From NCBI GenBank assembly GCA_000310025.1, contig FN648136.1, positions 67,513 to 131,512 on the forward strand: a stretch of DNA of 64,000 bases, written 5' to 3'. The notes under the pieces are model-generated. The model was not told the DNA's origin and made no database searches. It worked only from the letters and a program-made list of their open reading frames with translations. This DNA is from Ectocarpus siliculosus. Taxonomy: Eukaryota; Sar; Phaeophyceae; Ectocarpales; Ectocarpaceae. The position numbers and the translations under genes were made by a program. Of this stretch, positions 37,311 to 48,482 are shown one piece after another; the stretch's first letter is position 1; every line of letters starts with the position of its first letter.

Positions 37311-38103
37311 ATACCCCACGATGGACCTCGCACCTATGTACAAGGCTCCGATGGCCTCACCTGCTGCCCGCCGCTGTGCGCTGTTCGTGCATGTTTTCAC
37401 ACACATCTACACCGGTGCTTGTCAGTCCATTGGTGCCTTGTGGGTGGAGATACAGACGGGGGGGTGTTTAGACACTACTCCCCCCCCGGGGGGCAGGTTG
37501 GGGCAACGGATATATTTTGCCCATCAGCCACAACATGGCCTCACCAAACCTGTACCGTTTCTGCTGTACGATGTATCTCGCGGTAGCCCCACAACAGAGC
37601 AACACAGCCGTCCATGTCCTTGTGGGTGGAGATACAGACGGGGGGGTGTTTAGACACTAGACTAATCCTCCCCCGGGGGGCAGGTTGGGGCAACGGATAT
37701 ATTTTGCCCATCAGCCACGGATGTACCAAACCTGAACCGTTTCCGCTGTACGATGTATCTCGCGGTAGCCCCACAACACAGCAACACAGCCGTCCATGGC
37801 CTGGCTCGATTGGTGCCTTGTGGGTGGAGATACAGACGGGGGGGGGTGGAGACACTAGACTAATCCCCCCCCGGGGGGCAGGTTGGTGCAACGGATATAT
37901 TTTGCCCATCAACCATGCATGGCTGCACCAAACCTGCACCGTTTCCGCTGTACGATGTATCTCGCGATAGCTCCACAACACAGCAACACAGCCATCCATG
38001 TCCTGGCTCGATTGGTGCCTTGGGGGTGGAAATACAGACGGGGGGGTGTTTAGACACTAATCCCCCCCCCGGGGGGGATTTAGACACGCCGTTTCTCAAG
38101 AAC

Positions 38104-40114
38104 GTCTGGTGTATCCGCTTCAAATTCACTCACAGAACATCAATCAGACAACATCGATCCTCCTGTCTATACTGTAGCTATTATACCCAACGCATTTACT
38201 TGACAACGGGTGGTTGCTCGATGAGCACGTTGTCTGAAAGCATCAATTTCCGATGACGATGTCGTAGAAGAATGGAAGCCTGAGGGCCGCACTACAAGTC
38301 TGGATGCATGTTGCAGTTCGTTAGTCTCGAGTTTGATCCCCTCATGCGGAAGTCCGATGAGTGGAGAGATCACAAGCGGCACGACAAACTCACAACAGGC
38401 AAGTCATGCTGCAAAAAAAGCGAGGCTCAGATGATATACAGCGGTTGGTTATGGAAAGAAACGGGAGCGACTTCCGGCGCCGCCGTTGGTTCGTCCGATA
38501 TGGACACTGGAGGAGAGTAAGAACAAAATATTGATTGCCATGCTCAGCAAACAACACCTGGCAGACACGATTGGTTAAGAGGCAGGGTACGGACGATACC
38601 CAAGGGAGAAGGTAGGTGCGTTGCCTACTACAGCGTGCCCAGCCAGGCAAATCCAGCACAAAAAAATCGTTCGTCAATCCCGCACACACAGCAGGGCGCA
38701 CGAGCACGTTGCCACTCACTCCCGGAAGAAGTAGTTAGCGTTGTCGTTCATCCATTATGATCATCTCAAAACGAGCAAGAGCTCCTCTTCGTATTCAAAT
38801 CTGAAACAATTAAATCACGCAAGTACATGGGTATGGACCCCTCAGCCTGTGCACTTGGTGCCTTCGCTGCCTGCTCCTGCTTCATTCAGTCATGACATGA
38901 CCGTTCTCATACCCTCTGTACCCCCCCCCGGGTAGCCCCTGGCGAACATGGCGGCACTAGCACAACAACCGTATCTATCCCTCTATATCCCCTCCCGCCC
39001 CAGCCATACTACCGGTACGATACGGCAAGCCCACGCCTTACACGTTCTGATCTCATATACATATACGCCGTGCATGTGCGGTATGGAAATTTGGACGGAC
39101 ATGATCGCATTTTTTTTTTGTTTAACATTCCCTACCATGTGTGCCGAATACTAATACCGCAACAACGTCTCAACATTTCCCCCCGTTTTTTGTTTACTTT
39201 TGTGTGTTTTCTATTCTCTCGTGACGACTAGACAATGGCATTCGCCGCCTACCAGGAATTCATTCCACCTCTCGCCTTTACAATCGATTATCTATCTCAG
39301 CGACGGCTTCACGGCAGCGATCCCTGTCCAATGGACGAGACTAATAGTTTTTTTCTTCTATTTTATGCGCACGGCACTAGGCGTAAAGAAGAGGCGCAAG
39401 ACTCACTTCCCACGGCACCCGCCCCCACAAGACTTGCGTGTGCGTAAATGTCCATGATAATCTCATCTTCACGTTCGGGAAGAAGAGAGCAGCACACTTG
39501 GCGGATCCCCGCGTTTCTACATCTATGTCTATCAAATCCATATGAACAAGCAGCCGAGACGCAAGAAATAACTCGTCTAAACGCGTTCGTTCGTACTTAC
39601 GCCATTTGGTTTGCAAATACTTCCCAACGTCGGGGTTAACAGGACGGCGGTAAACTAAGCACAGGCTGACACACAGAGCAAGCATTGCTGCTGCTGTCGT
39701 TCTCGCATCGGACACTCGAGAAACAAAACACTTCTACATCAAACACGTAAAATTACAAAAGACAACCTGCAACTGCAAACCTCATGCCGAGTCCCAGCAC
39801 ACACCACTTCTAACGCCTGCCGTAAATACAAATGTCAGACGCAGCGCCCGGTCTTTAGCGTTGGTAAAACAGTTCTGACCCCACCCCTCCCAATTTTACG
39901 TACAGCCAAGCCGCTCCTTATCCTTTCCAAAAGTCAGCGCAGGTATGTTGCGACAACCTAGCATAGGCGCGTGAAAAAACAGATAGTTTAATATATACTT
40001 CCTCGAGAATTCTTCACCGCGGAGATCGCATCGCACACACGCGCGCTCGCTGATAAGATGCCGCTGCTGCTGCGGCACACACGGTCGGCCGTTCGTTCGT
40101 TTCCGCTGCTGCCT
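38104..40114. other. Intergenic and 3' UTR of the armadillo gene
   Basis: Several short frames (for example 38308-38520 + and 39235-39447 +) lack splice context or recognisable domains. The right-hand part is presumably the 3' UTR of the minus-strand armadillo gene. Confidence 0.45.
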
Positions 40115-42982
40115 TCAGCGCCCGAGCCGGCGGAGAGTACCCGTGGCGCACTGGATCAGCAGGGCGTCCGTGGGGTGCTTGCCGATAGCGTGGAGGAGCT
40201 CCTCGGGAGCACCGATGGCCACGAGAGCGCCAAGGTGGCCAGGGTCGAGGGCGATGTTGTGAAGCACGAGGCAGGCCCGGTTGACGATGGTCACCATGTT
40301 CGAGAAGGCTTGGATCGCCGACACCACGATGGCGACTACGGCCTGAGGGACGGACGGCGGTGCAGGAAGAAGCGGGTCAACACAACACGCGAGCGCGAAC
40401 AACGGCCGTCAGCATCGTGGCGCCCTCCTTCCGACGCGATCAACGTGAAAAAAAAGGCATAACCTGTAAACCTGTAGAGTAACCTACCCTACTACTGTTG
40501 GCAAAAACACGGGGCCCTCACGCCGTTCCCGGCCCCTTGGCACCCCCGTTCGGGAGGCGTTCTTTCGGTGATTGCCGGGATGGACGCCTTCTGGTGCTCT
40601 CTCACCTTCATGGTGTCCGGCTGGATGATCTTCTCCGAGGTGACGTCCGGCGTCACCAGGTTGATAAGAGCGAACATGGCCCTGAAGTGAACCTCGCTGT
40701 CCTGGGGGTGCCGGGCCATCGCCCTCACGATAGCGAGGACCCCGCCCTGCCGGCACAGTGACCTCTTTTGCCCGGGGATCAGCGCCAGGTTGACCAACGA
40801 CCAGCAGGCCACGGCCTGGACCGCGGCGTTAGACTGGTGCCTCTCCATGCACGCCAGGACCGCCTCCACGCCATCCCCCGAGGGGCCGAAGGCCCGCAGG
40901 GGGCCGTCGGAGGCGGGGGGGCGGGACATCACCGCCCCCTCCATGCGCCCCGCGGGGCGCCCGGCCAGGACGAGGAAGCGGAGAATTTTCTGCCGAAAAG
41001 AGGAGCGACCGCAGGGGAATTGGCGAGTGGTTTTTTGAGGCAAGCGTCATATGTTTGTTGGTTTCGTTCGAGGAAATGGGTACGAGACCCGCGTGTGAAT
41101 CACGTGCTCGCAACACCATTTTGCCGACTTGTCTCCACACGCGTCAGGTCATTGCTGCCCACTACGGGGTCGAGGTGTATGCATGGTTCGATTCTATTCG
41201 ACGGAACTCACCAGCAGCAAGTCCACGTCATCGGGGTATGTCTTGAGCGCCCAGAGAGCGTGGTCCATGATGCGCCAGTCTACGCACTTGACGGCCTGGC
41301 GGGCCTCTTCGCTATTCAGGAGGTGGCCGAGCCTGTCGAAGCAAGCGCGGGTCATCTCGGCTAGGGAACGGTAGACGTCCAGCACCTGCACGATCGCGAC
41401 CACGTTGTCGTAGTCGCCGCCGCCGCCGCAAGTCTCCTCCGCGGTGCCGTCAACAAGAGACAGGCAGTGCACCAGGTCGATGTGGAGGGCGCGCCAAGCG
41501 TGGCAGGTGGTGTTGGGGGGCACCTTCCACTGCTCCACGCACCTCGCCTTCCAAATGTTCTGCGTGCGTGTATGAATGGCATCACGTGCAAAGGGCGACG
41601 GTAGTGGCATGAAACCACTGCTGTTAGCACAGGACCTACAGCTCGCTGGTGGTTGGTTATATATAGTTAGGGATGACACAGAATACGAACGAGAATCTTC
41701 CAGACGTTCTGCGTGTATGCATAGCATCACATGCAACGCGCCATTGTGGTAGTACGATATCACTGACGGTTAGCGCAGGACTACAGTAGCTGTTGGTTGA
41801 AACAAAGTTAGGGAAAATATGAAATGCGTTGAGAGGTAGATAATACTACAGTGCGTGTATCTCGGACCTTGCGCATCAACCGAACGGGGCAAGGCTCGAA
41901 ACGATGGTGCGAGCATAAGACACAAAGAGTTGGAAGGCGACATGTCCGTGCACTCTTGTTGCCAACCCCCCCTCAAAATACCTGAAGTACAAAAAAAAAA
42001 ACACACACACACATCCTATATATTCGTCGTGCCCTTTCACGTGTTCTCTCTCTCTCGTTTGCACCACACAGTAGTCTTTGTGTGTGCCAATGTGGGGGTA
42101 CGTATGCACGCGGGAACAGTGGGGAAAATCATGTGCATGCATCATAGATCTGCGGCGGTAGTTCCGATGCACGTGTGGGAAAAAGCGACCTTCCCCCCCC
42201 CCCTTCCTGCGAGAATAACACGAGAGAATTGAAAAAAAATGCCGGTCGTGCACCCCATCAAACCGACAGTTCTTGGATCTTCCTTGACTAATCTTGGTCC
42301 GGCGTTGGTCCAAGTCTGGGCGTACAAAATCCGGTTTAGGACAGGGTCGTCCGAGCGCGGATTACGCCCCCTTCAACTGCTCCATAAGAGAAGCTTGGTC
42401 GAGATGAGGATATGTCTCCTTCAACACGATACTCCATGCTCAAGAAGCGCCATCTGTGTCGGGTTTTAGGGCCGACGCTTGCAAGTTCAAGAACCAAATT
42501 CAGAACACACATGCAGATATTGTATGCATAGATCTCAAAGGTACCAGGAAAGATTTCTGCATGCTCATATCTATAGGGGTGACAGCAGTTGTAGTGCAGC
42601 AGCAGCCGTCTACAACGAAGCCTCACCTCCTCAAGGGTGAAAGAAGAGAGGTACACCTTCGAGAGCGGCGCCTGCAGGGTCCTTTGAGCCTGCAGGGTAT
42701 TCGCGCAGGCCGGGCAGGGGTGCAACATTCTGTTATGGTGGTAGTACGTATGAATACATACTGTAGCGCGCGCAGCTTGTGATCGTCCCCTGTGCCGCCA
42801 CGTCGATGACCCAAACTTCAAGAGCATGCAAAGCCCCCCGTGCGTGCAGGCCGCCTTACCTCTGGGTGCGGCAAGAAGGAAAGAAGTTCTAGTAGAGCGT
42901 CGGGAGACAGCAGCCCTTGGGACGAGCCGCCGTCTCCCCCGTCCATTTCACCGGGCCCAAAGAAAGTCTTGTCAATCGCCAT
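40115..42982 (-). CDS. Armadillo-repeat protein, about 360 aa, 4 exons
   Basis: Minus-strand exons, in order of translation: 42982-42860, 41559-41212, 40989-40606 and 40342-40115, all joining in phase 0 and ending in TGA. The protein starts MAIDKTFFGPGEMDGG, then forms mostly alpha-helical repeats of about 42 residues typical of ARM/importin-like solenoids. Clear repeats are AVQAVACWSLVNLALIPGQK, HFRAMFALINLV and RACLVLHNIALDPGHLGALV, each with the helix-turn-helix Leu/Ala pattern and Gly/Pro turns. It probably acts as a protein-binding scaffold; the partner and location cannot be told. Intron 1 is 1.3 kb and carries a local duplication. The gene is divergent from the URI gene. An additional small exon in intron 1 cannot be excluded. 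Confidence 0.72.
41558..41812. repeat. Imperfect tandem duplication at an intron 3' end
   Basis: About 110 bases at 41552-41670 (exon 2 edge and adjacent intron of the armadillo gene) recur at about 41697-41812. Shared strings include GTTCTGCGTG, GCATCAC, ATGCAA and GGTTGGT/TGTTGGTTGA. The second copy carries a duplicated acceptor-like site. Confidence 0.6.
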
Positions 42983-43902
42983 CTTTGGCAAGTAATGATG
43001 ATGCTGTTAGAGACTGAAAGAGACAGGAAGAAGGAGCAAGGCACCCCTTCGGATATCCACGGGAAACTGACTTTCTCTTTTCGCGTCTCGATCACTGCTT
43101 GCACCGAGATCGCCGCACCATGCAAGGGGGAAAAGAGAGTGGAGAAGGGAGGAGAACGGGGGGAGGGGGGGGAGCAAAGACAGAGGTAGGAAAAGGGCAA
43201 AGCATAAGAGAGCTGGTGGCAAAATGCGGGACTATTTGCTTGCTGCTATCGGCTACATATAATATGCCGGCCATTTTCGATGAACCAACCTGTGTATGAT
43301 TCTCGCGACCGAACTCAAGGAGATGCTAAACGGGTGGGGGAACGGGGGGTTGGGAAGACAACGAACCCCCGTTCTCTGTGTCACGAGCGCAGGATAAAGG
43401 CAATCATGATAGGGGCGTATGTGTGCAAAGTGCAACCTAGATGGAACATGCAGGCTCCGTGCATGTCTCGTGCTTGGGGCATATTCCAACAAACGGAAAA
43501 AGATCCGCGAGAACACATCTCCCCTCACCGCGAATTGTGCGGGATCCGGCAGCTAGGCTTGGCGGTCGGACGAAGGGGAGGCGGGGGTACCAGGTCGAGA
43601 GAGGCGAAGGGCAGTAGAGGGTCCAAGAGGAGAGGGGCAAGTCCAGAGTGTGTGCTACAGGAACATTTGCAAGGAACAGGGGTGCAGTTGAAGTTTGGTT
43701 TGAAGTTGGGGGGCCGGCGAATGTATCTGGCGTGTGCCCTACCCCATATCCCCCCCCGCCCCGTGACGTCATATATTAGAAACGAGGACAGTCTCGCCTG
43801 GCGCGGCTCTCTTACCTCTGGAGTGCTCACCGGTGCACCAGGGCGCACAGGAGCCAGCCGAGAGTCAGCTGAGGGTGCGGGCGTAAACACGAAGTATCCG
43901 CC
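42983..43902. promoter_or_regulatory. Divergent promoter region, armadillo gene / URI gene
   Basis: The 920 bases between the two start codons of divergent genes. It should hold both 5' UTRs and promoters. I see no clear TATA box; a purine-rich stretch lies at 43130-43200. A role as a shared promoter is inference from gene order. Confidence 0.4.
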
Positions 43903-46900
43903 ATGGACGTTGCGGCAAAAGCGAAGAAATCACAAGCCTTGATCGATTCGATCGAAGAGCTGATTGCGCTCGAGGCTGATGTTTCACTGGCGACGCAGTG
44001 CTGCCAACAGCAGAGAGAACCTGAGGTGATTTGACTGCCCCCCACAGGATCAACTCTCGATGGGTGTGTGTCCGTGTGTGTAGGCCCCCTTCACTGGGAA
44101 TGTTTATCGAAGGGTCTGTCGCTTGTGTAGCTCGTGGAGCTTGCTCTGTTGGGCTGTGGTCGTACATGACTCCTGAGACATCCTGTTGTTCCAACCCAAA
44201 CACCCAAACTGTCTCTCCAAACCAATGTAGGTAGAGAACACTGCTCCATGTCTTATGACACTCCCCTTCTCTCCGACGAAATGGCGAAGGTTTATCATTC
44301 CGACACCTATGCATAGTGTTGGGGAAGGCTTTGTCAGCCGATGCACGTGCCGTTGAAGTACGTGTACGCAACTGGAAACCCTACCAGGAATCCCTTGGTA
44401 TTTATTCAATGTTGAAAATGCGGTAACGTGTTGTTTCCGAGAGCTCAAAGATATCGGCGTATCAGAGTGAAATGTGAACCACTGCTGTAGGGCGGGAGAT
44501 CAGTCTCTGTCTCTCTTTCTCTCTCGCGCGCTGTCTCTCCCTCGTATCGTGTTTATTCAAGGCGCCGACGAGTGCGGGAACCGCAAGACAAGTGGGACAA
44601 TCACATGGCGACCGCTAATTTCAACGACAGTCGATCTCTCCAAAAGACTCACGTCTTGCCGTTGCTCTTGTCTATCTTGCCAACATAAAGGTCATGGTGC
44701 CTTTAACCGATGTGGCTTTCATGCACGGAAGTGTTGCTGGCGAGAGCATCATGATGGGCTTGGGTCAAGACTACTTCGTCGAGAGGACTCCTGAACAAGC
44801 ACGGGAAGTTCTACAAAGAAGGATGGCAGGTGTGTGCCTTTAATACGATGTAGTCTGAGCGTGTAACTCGACTCGAGCGGTCAGCGTGGGTGCTGTCGTA
44901 CAGGCAAAATATGTTTGCATCCATCCTTCCTTGACAGAGCGCCCTGTCGCCATTCATGTTGAATCCTCCTAACTGATGATGGGGTGTGTGTGTGGGTTAC
45001 ACGGCCAGTGAACACGCGGGTGACGTTATTCCGAACTGTAGTTTCATTTTCGACGTCTACACATCCAGCGGATCGAAGCCCATTGCCACCTTCTCGGTTG
45101 CGGTCATGCGTACCAATCGCAGAAACCCGGGCACCGCCGTGTGTGCAGGTCCAGCGGGATAGATTGCTCCATCCATGCAGGACATGATTCCGTCCGGGCT
45201 TGGTGACGGTCTCCCCGACCGGCCCCATTCGTAGGATTTTGTGGTAGAGGCAGTATAGGCAGAATTTTACACCCAAGACCACGAACGCAGCGCTGTCGTT
45301 TCGCCGTGTGGTGAGCGCGATGGGTTGTTAAGATTTCTTGCTGCTGCTGCTGCTGCTGTGTTATTGGTCAGATCTTTCGGAGCAGGCGCGAGTTCTACGG
45401 GAGGGCACGCTTCTGGCACCGAAAGAACCAGCGAAATCGGTACAGGGACAAAGGCGCCGAAAGAAGGGCGATTCCGACACCAAAAAGACATGGGCCAAGG
45501 GCTTCTTGTCGTCCAAAGGAAGTGGCGGACCCACGAAGGGCCATCTACCTCCAAAGGTACGTACTGGAACACCGTGCGTGCTGAAGCAATATTTGCACTC
45601 ACGTCTAGTGCAGCAAATGTATCGTGCAATTTCAGCTTCGAATAGGCCACACTGCGCCGCTCCAGACAGAACGTGTCGATTTGGAGAAAGGAGGTCGGGA
45701 ACCAACAGCGTGTTCTCGACGAAGGTGCAGAGCCAATTGAGTAATCGCGCACAAGGTGATGGCGAGAACATGACGTTGTAAGGTTTGAGTGTGGGCTGCC
45801 TTTCTGAACCGTGGTACAACATGCCCCTTGGGCACGTTGCTTATTTCTCTCCCCAAAACGCCACATATGCTTTTGCTTTTGTGCCGCTCGTGCGACAGCG
45901 TCAGACGGTTCCCCCTGAAGAACCCAAGGAAGCTGCTGACGGGGGCTCTTTGCGCACCCCAACCGAGATTAAGTTCGACGACTCGGAAGGCCAAGAGGTG
46001 ATGTGCGAAGGTAGATGGATCGACGAAGTATGCGGCGGTATTGATCAGCGCGCCAGTAGTGTACGGCCACGCGTGCCCGAACTGAGATACAAGTAGGCGT
46101 CCTGAACCGAAAGCCCTCCTGTCCACTTTCAACAAGGGTTTGTGTATTGGTCGAGCCCCATGAAATGCTTTCGGTGGTGCTGCCCCTCTTGACTGTATCG
46201 GCCCTGCTTTCGTCCTTTTATTTTTGTTCTGCATCATTGGAATGCCTGCCTGAGCACACAGGTTAGGATCAGCTCGCCGAGTGAAGATTTCCAGTCCACC
46301 ACAGGGCCGACTATTAATAGGTTGTGCAGCTATTGTTTGTCGTCTCCAGGTAGCGTTACATGTAGAGAGCCGGCGGGGAATGCCTTCCCGCCCTTTGGCT
46401 CGAACCGCTGGCGTAGTCGTTGCGGCTTCGTCGATGGAGATGGTTTGCTGTCGATCAACTTCACTGCTGCACGTTTTGGTTTTTAATGTTCGGCAGCATG
46501 TGGTGGAGGTGGAGGATGGACAAGAGGCTCCCATTATTGAGATCAGGGAGTGGCTGGATGAGTCAGGGAATCAGACCTCTGTTGATGTCACTGACCTTGG
46601 CAAGGTGAGAGGACTACCGTCCGATTGTGTCCCTCAACTTCAGCCGTGGTCAAGAGTAACTCCCCAAGCAGCTTGCACTCTGCGCGCTGGTTCAACGTTT
46701 AGCGGCACAATAGCCTTACCGTGTCCTGTCCGACGGTTTCACAGCAGTTTCATAGTGGTACCGGCCTCCGTCTTGTGCGGGAATCACGCGCACCCAACGT
46801 ATTTTTGCTGGCACTCGCAACCCATCTCGGTCGTTACCCCCCCCATCCCCCCCCCCGGTGTTTGCCATCGGGGTTGGGTTTTCGTCGCTTGGCAACGACG

Positions 46901-48482
46901 TTGTAAAACAAGCCCCCCACTCGGTGTTTGCCATCGGGATTGGGTTTTCGTAGATTGGCAACGACGTTGTAAAACAAGCCCCCCACTCGGTGTTTGCCAT
47001 CGGGATTGGGTTTTCGTAGATTGGCAACGACGTTGTAAAACAAGCCAATTCACTTCGTGAACTCGGCAACCAGGTTACCGTTTTTTTTTTTTTTACCTCG
47101 TTTTTTTTTTTGGCGGTAACCATGGTGGTCGAGTAGATCATGTTGTGCGGGGTCGAGAAACCTCACTCCGCGCAACGGGGGATGATCGCACCACGTTGTG
47201 TTAAAATGGTCAAGCTTCCTCGAGGCAGTTACACAGTGCTTACAACTGTCTCTGGAAGAGAAAGCACCAGAAAATAAATTAAGTCTTACGTAGCTGTCAT
47301 CCGTACGCAAGGAAGTAAGCACAAGATGCCGAACACCCTTAGCAGGATGCAGCTCACCCTTCATGCGACTCGCCAAATACCTCACGGCGCTTCGCGCTTG
47401 GTGATGTGAGAGCCTGGTCCGGTGAGAACCCGGCGTGCTCCGTCCCGGCTTTGTAGNNNNNNNNNNNNNNNNNNNNNNNNNNNNNNNNNNNNNNNNNNNN
47501 NNNNNNNNNNNNNNNNNNNNNNNNNNNNNNNNNNNNNNNNNNNNNNNNNNNNNNNNAAACGACTACGGCATGCACGACTATGAGTACACCCCCCCCCCCC
47601 CCCCCCTCTCTCTCTGTCCCTCTCTACGAATACATCTCGATCCGCCTCCTCTCTCTCTCTCTATCTCCCTCGCTTTCTCCCTCTCCTTCTCTATCGGGCA
47701 TGCGGCGTGACTAAAACACGTCGACGTTGCCTTCATGCCCTCTGGTAACGCTTTGTGCAGGTCCTGGGCACGACTCAAAAGGCTGTTAGGGCGGGATCGC
47801 AGTCGATGGCCAAGGATGCTAGCAGGAGCACGCCAAAGAACGTAGCCGCAGCCTCGGCACCCAGGCCGGTGGACGACACGGCTGTCGGAACAAGCGGGGC
47901 ATCTGACCTGGACAGTGTGCTCGCGAGACTAGAAGCACAAGAGGCGACAGCTGAGAGACAAGGTAGACGCCTTGTGCTGTGCGTGTGTCTTGTACCAGCA
48001 CACCCGCTCTGTATGTATTTTGTCGGCACGCGTGCTCTGTTGCTCACGCCCGAACAGAAAAAGCAAGTTACCTCTAGAGCCACTACCGTCCGTTCTGGTG
48101 TACCCGTAGCGCTTCTAATTCGGGTACTCTTCCCCTCGCTCGCTAAATTTGCGGCATCCCCTACGCCGCAGCTTCGAACCCGACCCTTGGCCCCAACTGG
48201 AAGAAGGGCTTCTTGGATGGTGGAGCTAAACCCTCTCCGCCAAAGCCTTCCGTATCAACCCCAGATATTCGAGAAATTAGATCAGACAGGACGTCAGGTC
48301 CAGCAGTGCCACGGAGCAATGGGACGGCAGCTTTTCGAGAGTCGGTGGTTGAGAAGCCGAACGCCGGTGTGGGTCCCGTGTTGGCACGGAACAGCGCGAC
48401 AACTGCTGGTGCTGGTGCTGCTGCAGATGTGCCTCCACCGGCACGAGTGTCGCGTTTCAAAGCCCGGAGACAAGGCCTGTAG
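43903..48482 (+). CDS. URI-like unconventional prefoldin (RPB5 interactor)
   Basis: Exons: 43903-44025, 44691-44829, 45372-45556, 45905-45997, 46497-46604, 47761-47962, 48172-48482; phases close, giving 386 residues. URI proteins are prefoldin-alpha relatives of the R2TP/prefoldin-like complex that helps assemble RNA polymerases through RPB5. Exon 1 (ideal CCGCCATGG context) gives a coiled coil; exon 2 gives the prefoldin beta strands and second helix (VMVPLTDVAFMHG, MGLGQDYFVERTPEQA). A VLARLEAQE coil follows later, and the C-terminus carries the VSRFKARR motif seen at URI C-termini. Two copies of W-x-K-G-F-L occur (residues about 128-133 and 293-298). The first helix is shorter than in human URI, so a small in-phase exon is probably missing between 44026 and 44690; I could not place it (44338-44395 has WKPYQESL, but the phase does not fit). 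Confidence 0.72.
46857..47045. repeat. Three-copy 66-bp tandem repeat in a URI intron
   Basis: GGTGTTTGCCATCGGGATTG begins at 46857 (one mismatch), 46923 and 46989. Copies two and three are essentially identical; the last is cut short at AAGCCAATT. It lies between C-rich and T-rich tracts. Confidence 0.97.
47362..47600 (+). repeat. Intronic repeat C, copy 1 (interrupted by gap)
   Basis: Matches the reverse complement of 52150-52303. The 100-N gap (47457-47556) replaces only about 20 bases of the intact copy. It sits in the URI intron at 46605-47760 and is followed by a long C/CT tract leading to the acceptor. Confidence 0.85.
47457..47556. other. Assembly gap (100 N) in a URI intron
   Basis: Lies inside repeat C. 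By comparison with the intact copy at 52150-52303 the true missing length is near 20 bases, if the copies are colinear. Confidence 0.95.

Larger units (their letters stand above)
36421..38103. repeat. Inverted satellite array with CCCCCCGGGGGG boxes
   Basis: Units of about 180-210 bases, each containing GTCTGTATCTCCACCCACAA, GCGGAAACGGTTCAGGTTTG and a C-run/G-run box. Left of the gap at least two units point one way (phase marks at 36481 and 36689). Right of it four units point the other way (marks at 37451, 37633, 37831 and 38033). The two outer ends are complementary (TTCTCAAG...GTGTCTAAATCC against its reverse), so the whole is a large palindrome centred near the gap. Confidence 0.9.

Noticed and set aside
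37131-37586. Gly/Pro-rich frames beside the gap
   Set aside because: They come from homopolymer-rich, probably low-quality sequence and from the satellite units.
36421-38103. Regular repeats that might suggest a CRISPR array
   Set aside because: The whole 200-bp unit is repeated, with no unique spacers; units invert mid-array, and the host is eukaryotic.
39235-39447. Small + strand frame beginning MAFAAYQEF
   Set aside because: Looks plausible for 40 residues but has no clear splice sites, no known domain and no neighbours that extend it.
46857-47045. ACGACGTTGTAAAAC resembles the lacZ/M13 priming region of cloning vectors
   Set aside because: Only 15 bases match, the flanks do not continue as vector, and the string recurs three times as part of a tandem repeat, so contamination is unlikely.
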